Shown here in pieces: positions 23,854 through 32,462 of a stretch of 33,412 nt of DNA. Position 1 is the stretch's first letter; every line of letters begins with the position of its first letter. The stretch spans positions 1 through 33,412 of the forward strand of contig NZ_QJUG01000084.1 of assembly GCF_003426775.1 (NCBI RefSeq), in the 5' to 3' direction. A model generated the notes under the pieces. It searched no databases, was not told where the DNA came from, and was given only the letters and a program-made list of their open reading frames with translations. A program made the position numbers and the translations under genes. Source of the stretch: Allorhizocola rhizosphaerae (lineage in GTDB: Bacteria > Actinomycetota > Actinomycetes > Mycobacteriales > Micromonosporaceae).

Positions 23854-24143
23854 CGAGCACCAGCCAGATCGAGCCAGCGCGGCACCACGTCGACCGGCGG
23901 CGCGACCCACGCCCCGGCACGATCAGTGTCCGAACCAGACAGTGCGATGACCTTGGCACGCTGCTGCCCGGACCTGACCGAGCCCAACGCGCAGAGCGCC
24001 CTGAACAGCGCTTCGGCCTGCTGCGCCGTTTCCGCGGTGTAGGCGTCGAGCACCAGTTCAGGGCACGTTCGCTCGTCGCGGAACATTCGACCGGCACCAA
24101 CATGCCGGACCTGGGTGAGCAGCACCTGAAATCGTGCAGCCAT
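23850..24143 (-). CDS. Orphan 97-aa protein leading the operon
   Basis: First gene of the operon. ATG 24143 is preferred over ATG 24149 because TAGGGG lies 6 nt before it. The sequence (AARFQVLLTQVRHVGAG, then ERTCPELVLDAYTAETAQQA, EALFRALCALGSV, AKVIALSGSDTDRAGAW, ending VVPRWLDLAGAR) looks like an alpha/beta fold with two short strands and a long helix. No known domain, metal site or membrane segment is recognised. It overlaps the epimerase by 4 bp, so it is co-translated with it. A small partner protein or accessory subunit is possible; nothing more can be said. Confidence 0.7.
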   Translation of the reverse strand: MAARFQVLLTQVRHVGAGRMFRDERTCPELVLDAYTAETAQQAEALFRALCALGSVRSGQQRAKVIALSGSDTDRAGAWVAPPVDVVPRWLDLAGAR

Positions 24144-24377
24144 TGCCATCCCCTAACGATCAAGATTCATGTTGCGGCAGCCCGCCGGACGATCCGGGTC
24201 TCCTGCCAGCACCGTCCCAATGACCACCACCAGCGGGAGCCGTCCCGATACCTTGGAGACTGCCGATGCATCGATGACGTAGGAACCGCGCCGCCGGGCC
24301 CCATCCCGGCCATCAGACGGACATCAGGCGGCCGTTACCCGGCCATTGATCACATAGGACGGTGATCGATCTGGCCC

Positions 24378-24416
24378 GTATGCCCATGACCGGCATACCG
24401 TGGGGGACAACGTCCC
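24378..24416. promoter_or_regulatory. Two adjacent inverted repeats, putative operator
   Basis: GTATGCC (24378-24384) and GGCATAC (24392-24398) form a 7-bp inverted repeat with a 7-nt spacer. GGGAC-AAC-GTCCC follows at 24404-24416. They lie 18-57 bp upstream of the regulator start and in the only intergenic gap shared with the divergent operon, so they are good candidates for the regulator's own sites. Confidence 0.5.
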
Positions 24417-24434
24417 ATGTAGGGGGTGGCGCAC

Positions 24435-25763
24435 ATGCCCGAACAGCACCCGACACTGCTGGCGCTGCTGATCGCGCAATCCGACCAAACCCAAGACGAG
24501 ATCGTCGATGGGTACATGCGCTGCGCCCGGCAGCACGCCGAAGACGCCGCCCTCAGCCTGCGCACCCTGCGCCGCTGGATGGCCGGACACGTCACCACCC
24601 AGCCACGCCCCGCGCAACGGCGGGTCGCCCACCTCTACTGGGGACGCTCGATGAACGACCTGCTCGCACCGCCGAAAACCTCGCTGCTGGTGCCAGCCGA
24701 CCCGATCCCGGACCTGATCCTTCCCGCTGACCGGGACGGTCTCACCCATCTGGAAAGGCAGATCACCATGTCCGCTCGCCGCGCCTCCCGGTTCACCAGC
24801 TACGCCGAAACCTCCAACACCGGCGCCGAAGCCATCGAACAGCTTCGCCACGATGTCGTCGGCATCGCCAACAGCTACCTCCGCCAGCCACTCACGGCGA
24901 TCATGGGCGACCTGATCGAGCTGCAAGACGTGGTGTTCACCCTGCTGGAAGGCAAACAGAAGCCCGACCAGACCCGCGAGCTGTATCTACTGGCCGGTGT
25001 GGCCACCGGAATGGTCGCCAAAGCCAGCCAAGACCTCGGCCGATTCCACGAGGCCATGACCCTGGCCCGAACCACCTTCGTCTGCGCCGACAACGCCGGC
25101 CACCCCGGCATGCGCGCCTGGGCACGCAACCTCCAAGCCCTCATCGCCTTCTGGGCCGGACGCCCCCAGGATTCGGTGCGCTTCGCCCAAGGCGGAGCCG
25201 AACTCGGCGCGCAGGTCACCGGCTCGGTCATGGCCTGGCTCGCCTCCTCCGAAGCCCGCGCCTGGGCACAACTCGGCAACGCCGACCAAGCCCACGCCGC
25301 ACTCACCCGCGCCACCGACCACCGCGACCGCCTCACCACTGACGACCTCGACGAAATCGGCGGCCTATTCGCATTCCCGCAGGCCAAGCAGCACTACTAC
25401 GCCGCCGACGCCCACGTCTTCCTCACCGGAGCCCAGGCGGACGCCGACCACGAAGCCACCCAAGCCCTCGCCCTCTACGAAGCCGCCCCAGACGAGCACC
25501 GCGCCTTCGCCGACGAAGCCGGCGCCCGCTCCGACCTGGCCCTGGCCCGGCTCCGCGCCGGAGCGCTCGACGGCGCCCGCGAAGCCCTCGTCCCAGTCCT
25601 CGACCTGGCACCCGCCAAACGCATCGGCGGCATCATCTCCAGCGTCAACCGCGTCCACGCCGCCCTCAGAGACCCCGCCGTCTCCGCCTCGCCACTGGCC
25701 CGCGACCTGCGCGACGGGATCGAAACCTTCGGCCGCACCCCCGCCGCCGCGATCACCGCCTGA
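24435..25763 (+). CDS. Pathway-linked transcriptional regulator with TPR-like C-terminus
   Basis: 442 residues from ATG 24435, with a TAGGGGG ribosome-binding site 8 nt upstream. The N-terminal 75 residues form an actinomycete HTH module (TLLALLIAQSDQTQDEIVDG, SLRTLRRWMAGHV, RPAQRRVAHLYWGRS). A linker and about 270 residues of alternating Ala/Leu-rich helices follow (VATGMVAKASQDLGRFHEAM, RNLQALIAFWAGRPQDSVRF, EARAWAQLGNADQAHAALTR), the pattern of TPR repeats in NsdA-like regulators of secondary metabolism. It is divergent from the ten-gene operon with paired inverted repeats between, so it probably controls that operon. The ligand is unknown. Confidence 0.8.
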   Translation: MPEQHPTLLALLIAQSDQTQDEIVDGYMRCARQHAEDAALSLRTLRRWMAGHVTTQPRPAQRRVAHLYWGRSMNDLLAPPKTSLLVPADPIPDLILPADRDGLTHLERQITMSARRASRFTSYAETSNTGAEAIEQLRHDVVGIANSYLRQPLTAIMGDLIELQDVVFTLLEGKQKPDQTRELYLLAGVATGMVAKASQDLGRFHEAMTLARTTFVCADNAGHPGMRAWARNLQALIAFWAGRPQDSVRFAQGGAELGAQVTGSVMAWLASSEARAWAQLGNADQAHAALTRATDHRDRLTTDDLDEIGGLFAFPQAKQHYYAADAHVFLTGAQADADHEATQALALYEAAPDEHRAFADEAGARSDLALARLRAGALDGAREALVPVLDLAPAKRIGGIISSVNRVHAALRDPAVSASPLARDLRDGIETFGRTPAAAITA

Positions 25764-25787
25764 CCAGCCCAGCGATAGAGTCCACCC

Positions 25788-26318
25788 GTGTACCCCGTCC
25801 GCATCGAAGGCACCCGCGTCATCCTCCGCGAATTCGCCGAAGACGACCTCGACGACTGCATGGCCGTCGTCGGCGACCCCGACGTCACCTACTTCCTATC
25901 CTTCGACACCCGCACCCGCGACCAGCACGCTGACGTCCTCGCCAAGGACGTCCAGCGGGCACAATCCGACCCCCGACCCGACTACTACCTGGCCATCGCC
26001 GACCGCCACACCGACCAGCTCGTCGGCTTCGTCCGCATCGCCCTCGACGCCCACCAACGCGGCGAACTCGGCTACGCCCTTCGCAAAGACCGCTGGGGCC
26101 AAGGCATCACCACCGAAGCCTGCCAACTCATACTCGGCTTCGGCTTCAAAACCCTTGGCCTACATAGGATTCAAGCCGCATGCGGCCCGGACAACCACGG
26201 CTCCCAAAAGGTCCTGGTCAAGCTCGGCTTCACCTACGAAGGCCGCATGCGCGACCACGTCTACACCAATGGCAATTGGCGCGACTCACTGCTCTACTCG
26301 AGCCTAAGAACTGACTGA
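25788..26318 (+). CDS. GNAT acetyltransferase, RimJ/RimL type
   Basis: 176 residues from GTG 25788, 24 bp after the regulator stop and therefore probably in its transcript. It starts YPVRIEGTRVILREFAEDDL, the usual RimL/Acetyltransf_3 opening. The acetyl-CoA site is around residues 90-115 (GELGYALRKDRWGQGITTEA), followed by GFGFKTLGLHRIQAACGPDN and KVLVKLGFTYEGRMRDHVYT. It N- or O-acetylates a small molecule or protein N-terminus. In this position it could modify the pathway product or protect the host, but ribosomal-protein-type and drug-type acetyltransferases cannot be told apart here. Confidence 0.9.
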   Translation: MYPVRIEGTRVILREFAEDDLDDCMAVVGDPDVTYFLSFDTRTRDQHADVLAKDVQRAQSDPRPDYYLAIADRHTDQLVGFVRIALDAHQRGELGYALRKDRWGQGITTEACQLILGFGFKTLGLHRIQAACGPDNHGSQKVLVKLGFTYEGRMRDHVYTNGNWRDSLLYSSLRTD

Positions 26319-26776
26319 TCGAGCGATGTCTCTCGTACGATCGGGACCTCATCATGGCTGTTAACCTCGGCTCTTCGATTTTGCGCGTGGCGTCGCGAAA
26401 CATGTCGGCAACGGATCGCCTGGCACAGTAGTGATCGTTTTCGCATTCTGGTGCGTCAGGCCCACAATTGAAGGGGGCTCGAACCACTTCATTGATTAAG
26501 TGGCTCGAGCTGGGTTTATAGATGTCTAACTGTTGTCGTGGGTCGTTTCGCCCTGTGGCTCGTTCGTCCGCCGTATCTGAGTTTGCTCATCCGAACCGCG
26601 TCCTCCCAGCTCAACCCAGGTAGGGCTGGCCAACGGCCCAGAAGGTAAAGGTGGCGGTAGACGAACCGCCGGCAGCGGGTATCGAGCAAGGGCCTCGTCG
26701 CCTGTGACACTTTCGCTGCAGCCTACCTTCATGGCGGCCGCGAGACTGGATCGCCTACCACGCCAAGACAACTTCA
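26319..26776. other. Intergenic region between GNAT gene and decayed lectin
   Basis: No convincing gene. The main structure is the hairpin at 26477-26510. A minus-strand open frame at 26516-26710 (RFVYRHLYLLGRWPALPGLS) has some coding character but no recognised domain or neighbour. The region is less GC-rich than the flanks. Confidence 0.4.
26477..26510 (+). terminator. 13-bp hairpin downstream of GNAT gene
   Basis: GCTCGAACCACTT (26477-26489) pairs with AAGTGGCTCGAGC (26498-26510) with one mismatch; GGGTTTATA follows. It is probably the terminator of the regulator-GNAT transcript, although 160 bp from the stop. Confidence 0.5.
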
Positions 26777-27130
26777 GTGTTCACGTATGCCAACCGGGTT
26801 ACCCGCAACCAGAGGATTGACTGGAACTCGGACGGCAGCCCCAACCTCGGCCGCCCGATCGCCCTTGGCGTCTCGCTCGCCACACCGTCCGGCGACCCCG
26901 GCCCGGTCCCGCCCACCGGCGCCCCAGTCGGGATCATCGGGCCGGCAAATGCGTCGACGTATCCGGCGACGACAACGGCGGCAATGCCAGACAAACTCCA
27001 TCGACCAGCGGTGGACCTGGAGCGGCACGTCACTGCGCACGCTGGGCCGCTGCCTCGACATCGAAGGCAACAGCACGGGCGCCACGGGGATCACCACGTT
27101 CGGGGTCAGGGGTGTTGCGCGTACGTTAAA
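26777..27130 (+). pseudogene. Decayed secreted protein with ricin-type lectin domain
   Basis: Three frames must be joined: TYANRVTRNQRIDWNSDGSP to VGIIGPA (frame 1, to about 26950), GKCVDVSGDDNGGNAR (frame 2, about 26942-26990) and SIDQRWTWSGTSLRTLGRCL then DIEGNSTGATG (frame 3, from about 26985). The GKCVDV.GDD..GN ... Q.W.W ... LGRCLD series is the repeat pattern of RICIN beta-trefoil lectin domains attached to secreted glycoside hydrolases. Only the start of the trefoil remains, with no upstream catalytic domain and at least two frameshifts. It is a non-functional remnant. Confidence 0.65.
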
Positions 27131-27229
27131 CAGTGCGAGGCCCTGGCCGACAGCGGTGATCCCCGCGTCTGCGCCAAGCGGTGTTCGTGGTGCGCCCAGT
27201 GACCTGGGGCCACACCTTTCACCGGTTGA

Positions 27230-28582
27230 TTACGGCAGGTGGCGGAAGATGCGTTCCTCGGGCTGCGGGACCAGCTCGAACTGGTATTGGTTGCCAGTCC
27301 GTTCGTTGACGCGGGCGAGCAGGCGGGAAACCGGCTCGTACATGTTCAGCTCGGTATCGCCGGGTACGCAGGCACCGGTCCTCGAGTGCCCGGACGACAG
27401 GATGCCCAGGGCTTTGCGGGTGACCGGGTCGTAGAGCGGCCCGCCGCTGTCGCCCTTGCGTGAGCAGATGCGTACGGTGATGTGGGACTCGTCCGAAGAG
27501 GTGACGGTGCCGCAGTGCGTGCCTGGTTCATAGCCCAGCCCCGCACCCGAATCCACATAGGACACGCCGCTGGGCGGGGTGTAGCCGGAACCGCTTGCGC
27601 AGACCGTCGATCCGACCAGGGCTGACGATGCCGCGGTGAAACCTGAGATAGGCAGGAGCTTTCCGTTGTAATACACGGATTGTGAGGGTGGGCGTGAGCC
27701 AACGACATCGGCCCAGACTGTTTTGATCCAGAAGTCCTGGCCGTCTGGGTCGATGGGGAGGATGGCGTAGTCGTAACCGCCCGGGTTGGCCATGTTCTTG
27801 CCGATCTCCGCGAGCAGATCGGTGGCGCCGCCTTCCACCGCTACCGGAAGTTTCGGCCCGAACCATTGGTGCACGGCGTTGTCGACGTGAGTGTGGGTGC
27901 CCGACCGGGTGCAGTGCCCGGCGACGAGAACGAAGCGGTCCTTGGTGATCGCCGACTGGAGCTGGTATCCGAGGGAGCAGCCGCCGACACTCAGATCGTC
28001 GCGCTGAATGTCCAGCCGCAGGCCGCCCATCAGCGGCGCCTGTCCACAGTAGAGGGTGCTGCACTTGAGCTCGTCCGGGATGCGTTCGTTGACGCGAACG
28101 GGGACGAGCGCGGAAGCGCGAGCGGCGGTGAGCCCGACCAGGGTGCTGCCTGCCCGGTTTACCACGATACTTTCCGTGGCCGGGTCAACCCAGGTGGCCG
28201 CGTTTCCAGCCACGGCAGAAACCTTCTGCGCCGTGGCCCGAAGCTCACGCATGGAGTGTTTTGCCCGGTATGCCACCACTCCGGGCAGCTTGGGCACCAG
28301 GCCGGGATCGGTCATGCCGATCCGCAGTACGCCGCCATTAGCCTGATCGAGCCACATGCCAAGGTACTGACCAGGATGCTGGCCAGCGAGCTGCTCGTGC
28401 AGACCGTAGGCATCGGCTTGCAGTTTGAGGCGCCGTTCTGCCTCGGCTTGGCTCACCGCGTACTCAGACATGAGGTAGCTGATGGCGGGATCGGCTGGCT
28501 CGGCGGCGGTAGCAGGGCCCGCACGGAAAAGAACCATCAGGGCAAGCGTGGCCAGCAGTCCCGAAAGCACTTTCTGTCGCAC
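27230..28582 (-). CDS. Secreted S1-family serine protease (streptogrisin-like)
   Basis: 450 residues from GTG 28582. Signal peptide at residues 1-27 (LLATLALMVLFRAGPATA). Prodomain to about residue 165, with the Leu-rich YAVSQAEAERRLKLQADAYG start typical of alpha-lytic-protease-type propeptides. Catalytic domain with the triad His223 (FVLVAGHCT), Asp271 (GGYDYAIL) and Ser379 (RKGDSGGPLYDP), and paired Cys around each. The enzyme is longer than classical streptogrisins and has an extra C-terminal 60 residues. It is exported through Sec and self-processed. No operon partner; neighbouring DNA on both sides is decayed. Confidence 0.92.
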   Translation of the reverse strand: MRQKVLSGLLATLALMVLFRAGPATAAEPADPAISYLMSEYAVSQAEAERRLKLQADAYGLHEQLAGQHPGQYLGMWLDQANGGVLRIGMTDPGLVPKLPGVVAYRAKHSMRELRATAQKVSAVAGNAATWVDPATESIVVNRAGSTLVGLTAARASALVPVRVNERIPDELKCSTLYCGQAPLMGGLRLDIQRDDLSVGGCSLGYQLQSAITKDRFVLVAGHCTRSGTHTHVDNAVHQWFGPKLPVAVEGGATDLLAEIGKNMANPGGYDYAILPIDPDGQDFWIKTVWADVVGSRPPSQSVYYNGKLLPISGFTAASSALVGSTVCASGSGYTPPSGVSYVDSGAGLGYEPGTHCGTVTSSDESHITVRICSRKGDSGGPLYDPVTRKALGILSSGHSRTGACVPGDTELNMYEPVSRLLARVNERTGNQYQFELVPQPEERIFRHLP

Positions 28583-29113
28583 CCGGCGAGTCTAGCGGAA
28601 GTTAGAGTTCGTTCATGACCCCTGACAGCTTGGTAGCCGCCGTGACCGATGCCGCCAGGGCATCGGCGAGCGGATCGCCGAAGTTCTTGCTGGCGCTGGT
28701 TATCAGCCGGCTCTGTTGACCGGCAGCCCATCGTTAGTGAGACCGCGCTGACCCTTGACCTGCGGCACAGCCTTAACTTCGATCTTGGCCAGCGGAACGG
28801 CGTCCCACGCCGCGATGTGGCTGTGCCCGTGCGCGATGCGCATCGCAACCCGGGGAGGGAGCTAAGCCAAACCCGACAGGCTCCGGCCCAGCCAGGACTA
28901 CGGTCGATGGCGCGCGCTCACAACAACGACTCTGCAAAGTAGACAATGGAAGGCGTGTCTACCAGGAGCACAACCTGCTGACCGAGATAGAGCGCGACGT
29001 TTTAACCATAAGGTTCCGCTAAGCACGTCGGGTTAACTTCTGCGCGTAACTGGTTTGTCCGGGACACACCCAGGTTGATTGCTTCAGCAAAGTGAAGACC
29101 TCGCTGGGCTTGG
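28583..29113. other. Intergenic stretch with possible gene debris
   Basis: No intact gene. On the minus strand about 28720-28850 reads HSHIAAWDAVPLAKIEVKAV then KGQRGLTNDGLPVNRAG and stops. It looks like a coding fragment without recognisable family or start. Confidence 0.35.
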
Positions 29114-29570
29114 ATGAGTTTGCCAACAAAACCATCCCAACGAGGCCGGTGTTCAGTATGCGCCCACCAAGCGTGTACGCCCAAAATATCCGACGAACAG
29201 TACGAGCAACTGGTGTCGGCGCTACATCATCAGTGGCGCACCGCCGCCCGAATCGTGATGATCCTGCTGTCCGTGCACGGCTGGCCACCAGCCGAGATCG
29301 CCGGCTTCCTGCACTACCACCCGGGCACGGTACGCCGCTGGATCGCCCGCCACGAGCTGGAAGGCCTAACCGGGCTGCCCGACCGTCCCCGCACCGGTCG
29401 TCCCCGCATCGGCGGCCCCCGGCTGGGCCAACGCATCCGCGCGTTGCTGCAGCACCCCAAAGCGTGGACACTGCCACGGATCTGGCGCGCACTCGGACGG
29501 CCGAAAATGAGCCTATCCACCTTGCGCCAGCGGGTCGGCGAACAAGCCCGGTCCACTTTAGGGCATTCGA
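29114..29570 (+). pseudogene. N-terminal part of an IS630-type transposase
   Basis: Residues from about 25 onward form the double HTH of IS630-family transposases: EQYEQLVSALHHQWRTAARI, VMILLSVHGWPPAEIAGFLH, TVRRWIARHELEGLTGLPDR, RTGRPRIGGPRLGQRIRALL and PRIWRALGRPKMSLSTLRQR. The similarity ends near 29570 and the DDE catalytic domain is absent; the frame then runs into unrelated DNA and stops at 29632. No terminal inverted repeats or TA duplication could be assigned. It is an inactive insertion-sequence remnant. Confidence 0.6.
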
Positions 29571-29775
29571 GAAGAATTCCCCTTTTCCGTTACCCTCGGA
29601 TTGCGCGTGACCTGGGAAACGGTTTCGGCTAATGGCTCGCGCATCGACTGGTCCGCGATCATCGCGGCTGATATTGGCTCTGTGGCGTTAGGAGCCCGCC
29701 GTTGGTTCCTCCGATTCGATCGGCGCGGCTTTCTGTTCTTGCAGGCAATGGCCGCGTGACGCCGTGGGGAGGTTG

Positions 29776-30024
29776 CTAGCTGCGGTTCTGGCGCGCCATG
29801 CGCCGTAGCTGGGTGATGCGGCCGACGCCGATGACGATCACCAGGATCGCCGAACCGACCGCGGCGATCAGCAGGGCCAGTGCCAGCGGCAGCGTGCCGT
29901 GCATCCACAGGACGGTGACTTCCACGCCGCGGGTGTTTTGCAGCATGAACACGATCAGTGCGACGGCGGCCAAGGCTGCCGCGCAACCCCCGCCCAAGGC
30001 TGTGCTCCACCGGGTGCGTGGCAT
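29776..30024 (-). CDS. LapA-domain (DUF1049) membrane protein
   Basis: 82 residues from ATG 30024. Two transmembrane segments: GGCAAALAAVALIVFMLQNT and LPLALALLIAAVGSAILVIV, separated by RGVEVTVLWMHG, with a basic cytoplasmic end (RITQLRRMARQNRS). This is the LapA/DUF1049 pattern of an F.LQN.. helix followed by a second helix. Actinomycete members often have a Pro-rich N-terminal extension. Here such a sequence (ERNKPPAEGSEQPPSGPPTA) lies just upstream in another frame, so either the start is internal or one frameshift has shortened the protein. No good ribosome-binding site precedes ATG 30024. Confidence 0.7.
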   Translation of the reverse strand: MPRTRWSTALGGGCAAALAAVALIVFMLQNTRGVEVTVLWMHGTLPLALALLIAAVGSAILVIVIGVGRITQLRRMARQNRS

Positions 30025-30441
30025 CCTGGGTGCGGTGTGGCGGCCGGTGCTGTGGGCGGACCCGATGGTGGCTGCTCGCTGCCCTCGGCTGGGGGCTTGT
30101 TGCGTTCACGTTCCAAGCCAGACACCCTGATCACCAACCTTAGGGTTGGTCACCGCCAACGCGATCCGGCGGACGAACAGCGGCCTCACCAGCGGACGCT
30201 CTTAGCATACGCCCCATAGCGCGCATCGTGACCGCGTGAAGCGGGCGTCGGCCGAAATTCGTCCCGCCACAGGCCGGCCGGATACCGCCACGCTGCCGCA
30301 GGTGGCCGCCACCGTCGCGGCCCTCTATTCCCTATGCTGCAGTGTGATTTAGAGGGGATAATCCGGCCTGGATGGCTGGCCTGTCCCTTACCTGTTGAAC
30401 GTGTTTGACCTCCGGGCACCGCTATGTGTGCAAGCCGCAGT
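30025..30441. other. Intergenic region upstream of LapA-like gene
   Basis: Contains the Pro-rich out-of-frame extension of the LapA-like gene (to about 30137). Beyond that I see no gene or clear regulatory structure up to the stop of the YihY-like gene. Confidence 0.4.
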
Positions 30442-31443
30442 TCACCTGTCTGCTTCGGGTCCGGTGAACCCGTTATCTTCAGCAGCGTTTTCGAGCCGCC
30501 CTGCGGATTCCTGCGGGCAGCCGGATGACCCGGCACCGGATACAGCCGAGGATGGCGGAAAGGTGGGCTTCGCGGACATGTCGGTGACCGTGCCGGCGGT
30601 GCTGGTGGCGGTCAGCGCGCACGCGAACAAGACCAGCTGGTTGAGTAGGTTGAGGAACACCAGCAGGCCCACGGCAGCCGCGACGGCCTGGTAGACGGGT
30701 CGCACGGCGACAGCGTTGACGTAGACCCGCCCAACGTTGGTAAGCACCTGGACGCCTACTGCGAGCAGCAGTGCCGGACCCCAAACCCGGCGCAGCGGCA
30801 TCCGCAGCCGGGGGAGCCCGGTGAGCACAGCCATCGACAGCCCGGTGTTCACGGCCAGCCCGATGACGAACCCGGCCGCAGCGGGCAGCACGCCCGCGGC
30901 ATGCTTCGCTTCCATCACCTCGTTGCTGAGCATGTTGAGCAGGTTCTGGGCTGCGACCTCAATGGCCAGCGATATGACGAGCAGCAGGCCGAGCCCGGTC
31001 AGCACCAGCAGGTCGATGAGCTGGCGGGCGAAGAAGTTGCCGGGATACTGCGGCAGGTCCCAGACGGCCCGCATCGCCGAACGCAGCGCGTCGACCCAGA
31101 ACACGCCGGAGACCGGCAACACGATCAGACCTGCGACCCACGCCATGCCGCGGGCGTCACGCAATGCCGCGAGATCGAGGCGGGGCACGATCTGCGGCAG
31201 CCGCTCCTGCATCGCCGCCAAAAGATCTGCAGAGTCCACAACGGAACCTAGGATGGCGAATCCGAGCAGGGCAAGGGAAAAGACGGCGAAGAACGCGTAG
31301 TAGGTGACCGCTGCGGCGAGTCGGCCAGCGTCGGAGCGGTCATAGCGCACCACCGCAAGAACCGCATGGTCGAGCCAGCCGATCCTGCGGCGCAAGCCGG
31401 TCACGTGCCCGCTTAGCCGCTGCCATACGCCGACCTGGCTCAT
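30442..31443 (-). CDS. YihY/BrkB-family inner membrane protein
   Basis: 333 residues. After a cytoplasmic start (WQRLSGHVTGLRRRIGWLDH) comes RLAAAVTYYAFFAVFSLALL, the signature first helix of YihY/BrkB proteins. At least five more helices follow (MAWVAGLIVLPVSGVFWVDA, LIDLLVLTGLGLLLVISLAI, AAAGFVIGLAVNTGLSMAVL, WGPALLLAVGVQVLTNVGRV, AAAVGLLVFLNLLNQLVLFA), with a disordered cytoplasmic tail of about 50 residues. The family is widespread, six-helix, and of unsettled function; the old ribonuclease BN label is known to be wrong. It is probably chromosomal backbone. Confidence 0.9.
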   Translation of the reverse strand: MSQVGVWQRLSGHVTGLRRRIGWLDHAVLAVVRYDRSDAGRLAAAVTYYAFFAVFSLALLGFAILGSVVDSADLLAAMQERLPQIVPRLDLAALRDARGMAWVAGLIVLPVSGVFWVDALRSAMRAVWDLPQYPGNFFARQLIDLLVLTGLGLLLVISLAIEVAAQNLLNMLSNEVMEAKHAAGVLPAAAGFVIGLAVNTGLSMAVLTGLPRLRMPLRRVWGPALLLAVGVQVLTNVGRVYVNAVAVRPVYQAVAAAVGLLVFLNLLNQLVLFACALTATSTAGTVTDMSAKPTFPPSSAVSGAGSSGCPQESAGRLENAAEDNGFTGPEADR

Positions 31444-31881
31444 CGGCCTGTCTTACCCTCCGGCCGCCGATCCACACCGTCCACAACCGACACTTGCGGC
31501 AACGGCTCGGGGGCGACCGATCGGCTGTGTTGGGTTGGTTAGGAGTCGATAACCACGGTGACGAGGGTTCCGGGCCAGGTCGCGGAGCTGCCGCACGATC
31601 CACGGCCCATAGCCATGCGTGCTGCGAGGGTTTCTCCCCGGCATGCCGCCCTGCGGGAGCCGTGAACTGCCTGGAATACGGCTGGCATTGATCAAAAGCC
31701 ATGCCGCTGCGGTCTGAGGCCATCCCTTGGATTCCTCAACCCCAGTGAACATCATCGTGCGCAGGTCGGAGTCGCTACTGGCCCGGTAGTGGGGCACCGA
31801 TTTGCTCGCAACCGTGGTGCTTGTCCGCGACGTGGCCCAGCCCGGCTGGTATGAAAGCCGGGCGCCGGGTAATGGCTGGGC
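31444..31881. other. Intergenic stretch, no confident gene
   Basis: Both strands have open frames. The minus-strand one (31453-31800: PHYRASSDSDLRTMMF, GMPGRNPRSTHGYGPWI) has the better coding look but shows no domain or start, so I leave it unassigned. Confidence 0.35.
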
Positions 31882-32433
31882 ATGACACCTGTGCACAGCA
31901 GCGCCCGCTTGATCCTTAGTGGCGTGTTCATGGCAAGCGGCGCTCGTGCGCTGGCTCTTCCCGGCCATACGACGCCGCAGGCCAGCCGGCCTATCTACCG
32001 CCTCGACCAAGATCAGGCCGATCCGCGGTGGCCGCTTGAGGCGCATACCCTGGTGCGGCTGCGCGGAGCGATACAACTTAGCGCGGGGATACTGCTCGCC
32101 AGCGGATATCTGCGGCGCCCGGCGGCCGTCGTGCTAGCCGCCTCGCTGATCCCGGCCAGGGTCGCCGGGCAGGCGTTCCGCAACCGCGACGAGCCCGGTG
32201 AGCGTCGCCGCGAGCGCATGGATTTCTTGAAAGATCTTGGTCTGCTCGGCGGGTTGTTGTTCCTTGCGGTGGCCGACACCGACGGTCGGCCACGTTTGGG
32301 CTCGCCCGCCGGGCAGCCGCTGCCCGGGCGGCGCCGGGTGCACGAAGCGCATCATCGCACACGTTCCGGGCACCGCCGGCCGTCAGCAGGCCGCACCGCC
32401 GCCAGAACACCGGCCAGAACGCCTGTCATCTAG
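31882..32433 (+). CDS. DoxX-family membrane protein
   Basis: 183 residues from ATG 31882. SARLILSGVFMASGARALAL is the DoxX first helix, LVRLRGAIQLSAGILLASGY the second, AAVVLAASLIPARVAGQAF the third, with DLGLLGGLLFLAVADTDGRP closing the four-helix bundle. The last 45 residues are basic (Arg/His/Thr) and cytoplasmic. DoxX proteins are linked to membrane redox and thiol-stress complexes in actinobacteria. The AI-2E-type gene follows 29 bp later, so they are probably co-transcribed. Confidence 0.85.
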   Translation: MTPVHSSARLILSGVFMASGARALALPGHTTPQASRPIYRLDQDQADPRWPLEAHTLVRLRGAIQLSAGILLASGYLRRPAAVVLAASLIPARVAGQAFRNRDEPGERRRERMDFLKDLGLLGGLLFLAVADTDGRPRLGSPAGQPLPGRRRVHEAHHRTRSGHRRPSAGRTAARTPARTPVI

Positions 32434-32462
32434 GTGCACATTGGTTCAGGGAAGGAGCTCCG

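Noticed and set aside
15567-24143. Phage-type DNA hypermodification locus as the primary reading
   Set aside because: No DNA polymerase, DNA methyltransferase-like targeting, dCTPase or structural phage genes are present. A soluble nucleoside product is simpler, although a polymer modification is not excluded.
29558-30109. 183-aa minus-strand open frame over the LapA-like gene
   Set aside because: Arg/His/Pro-rich out-of-frame translation; the LapA frame has two clear membrane helices.
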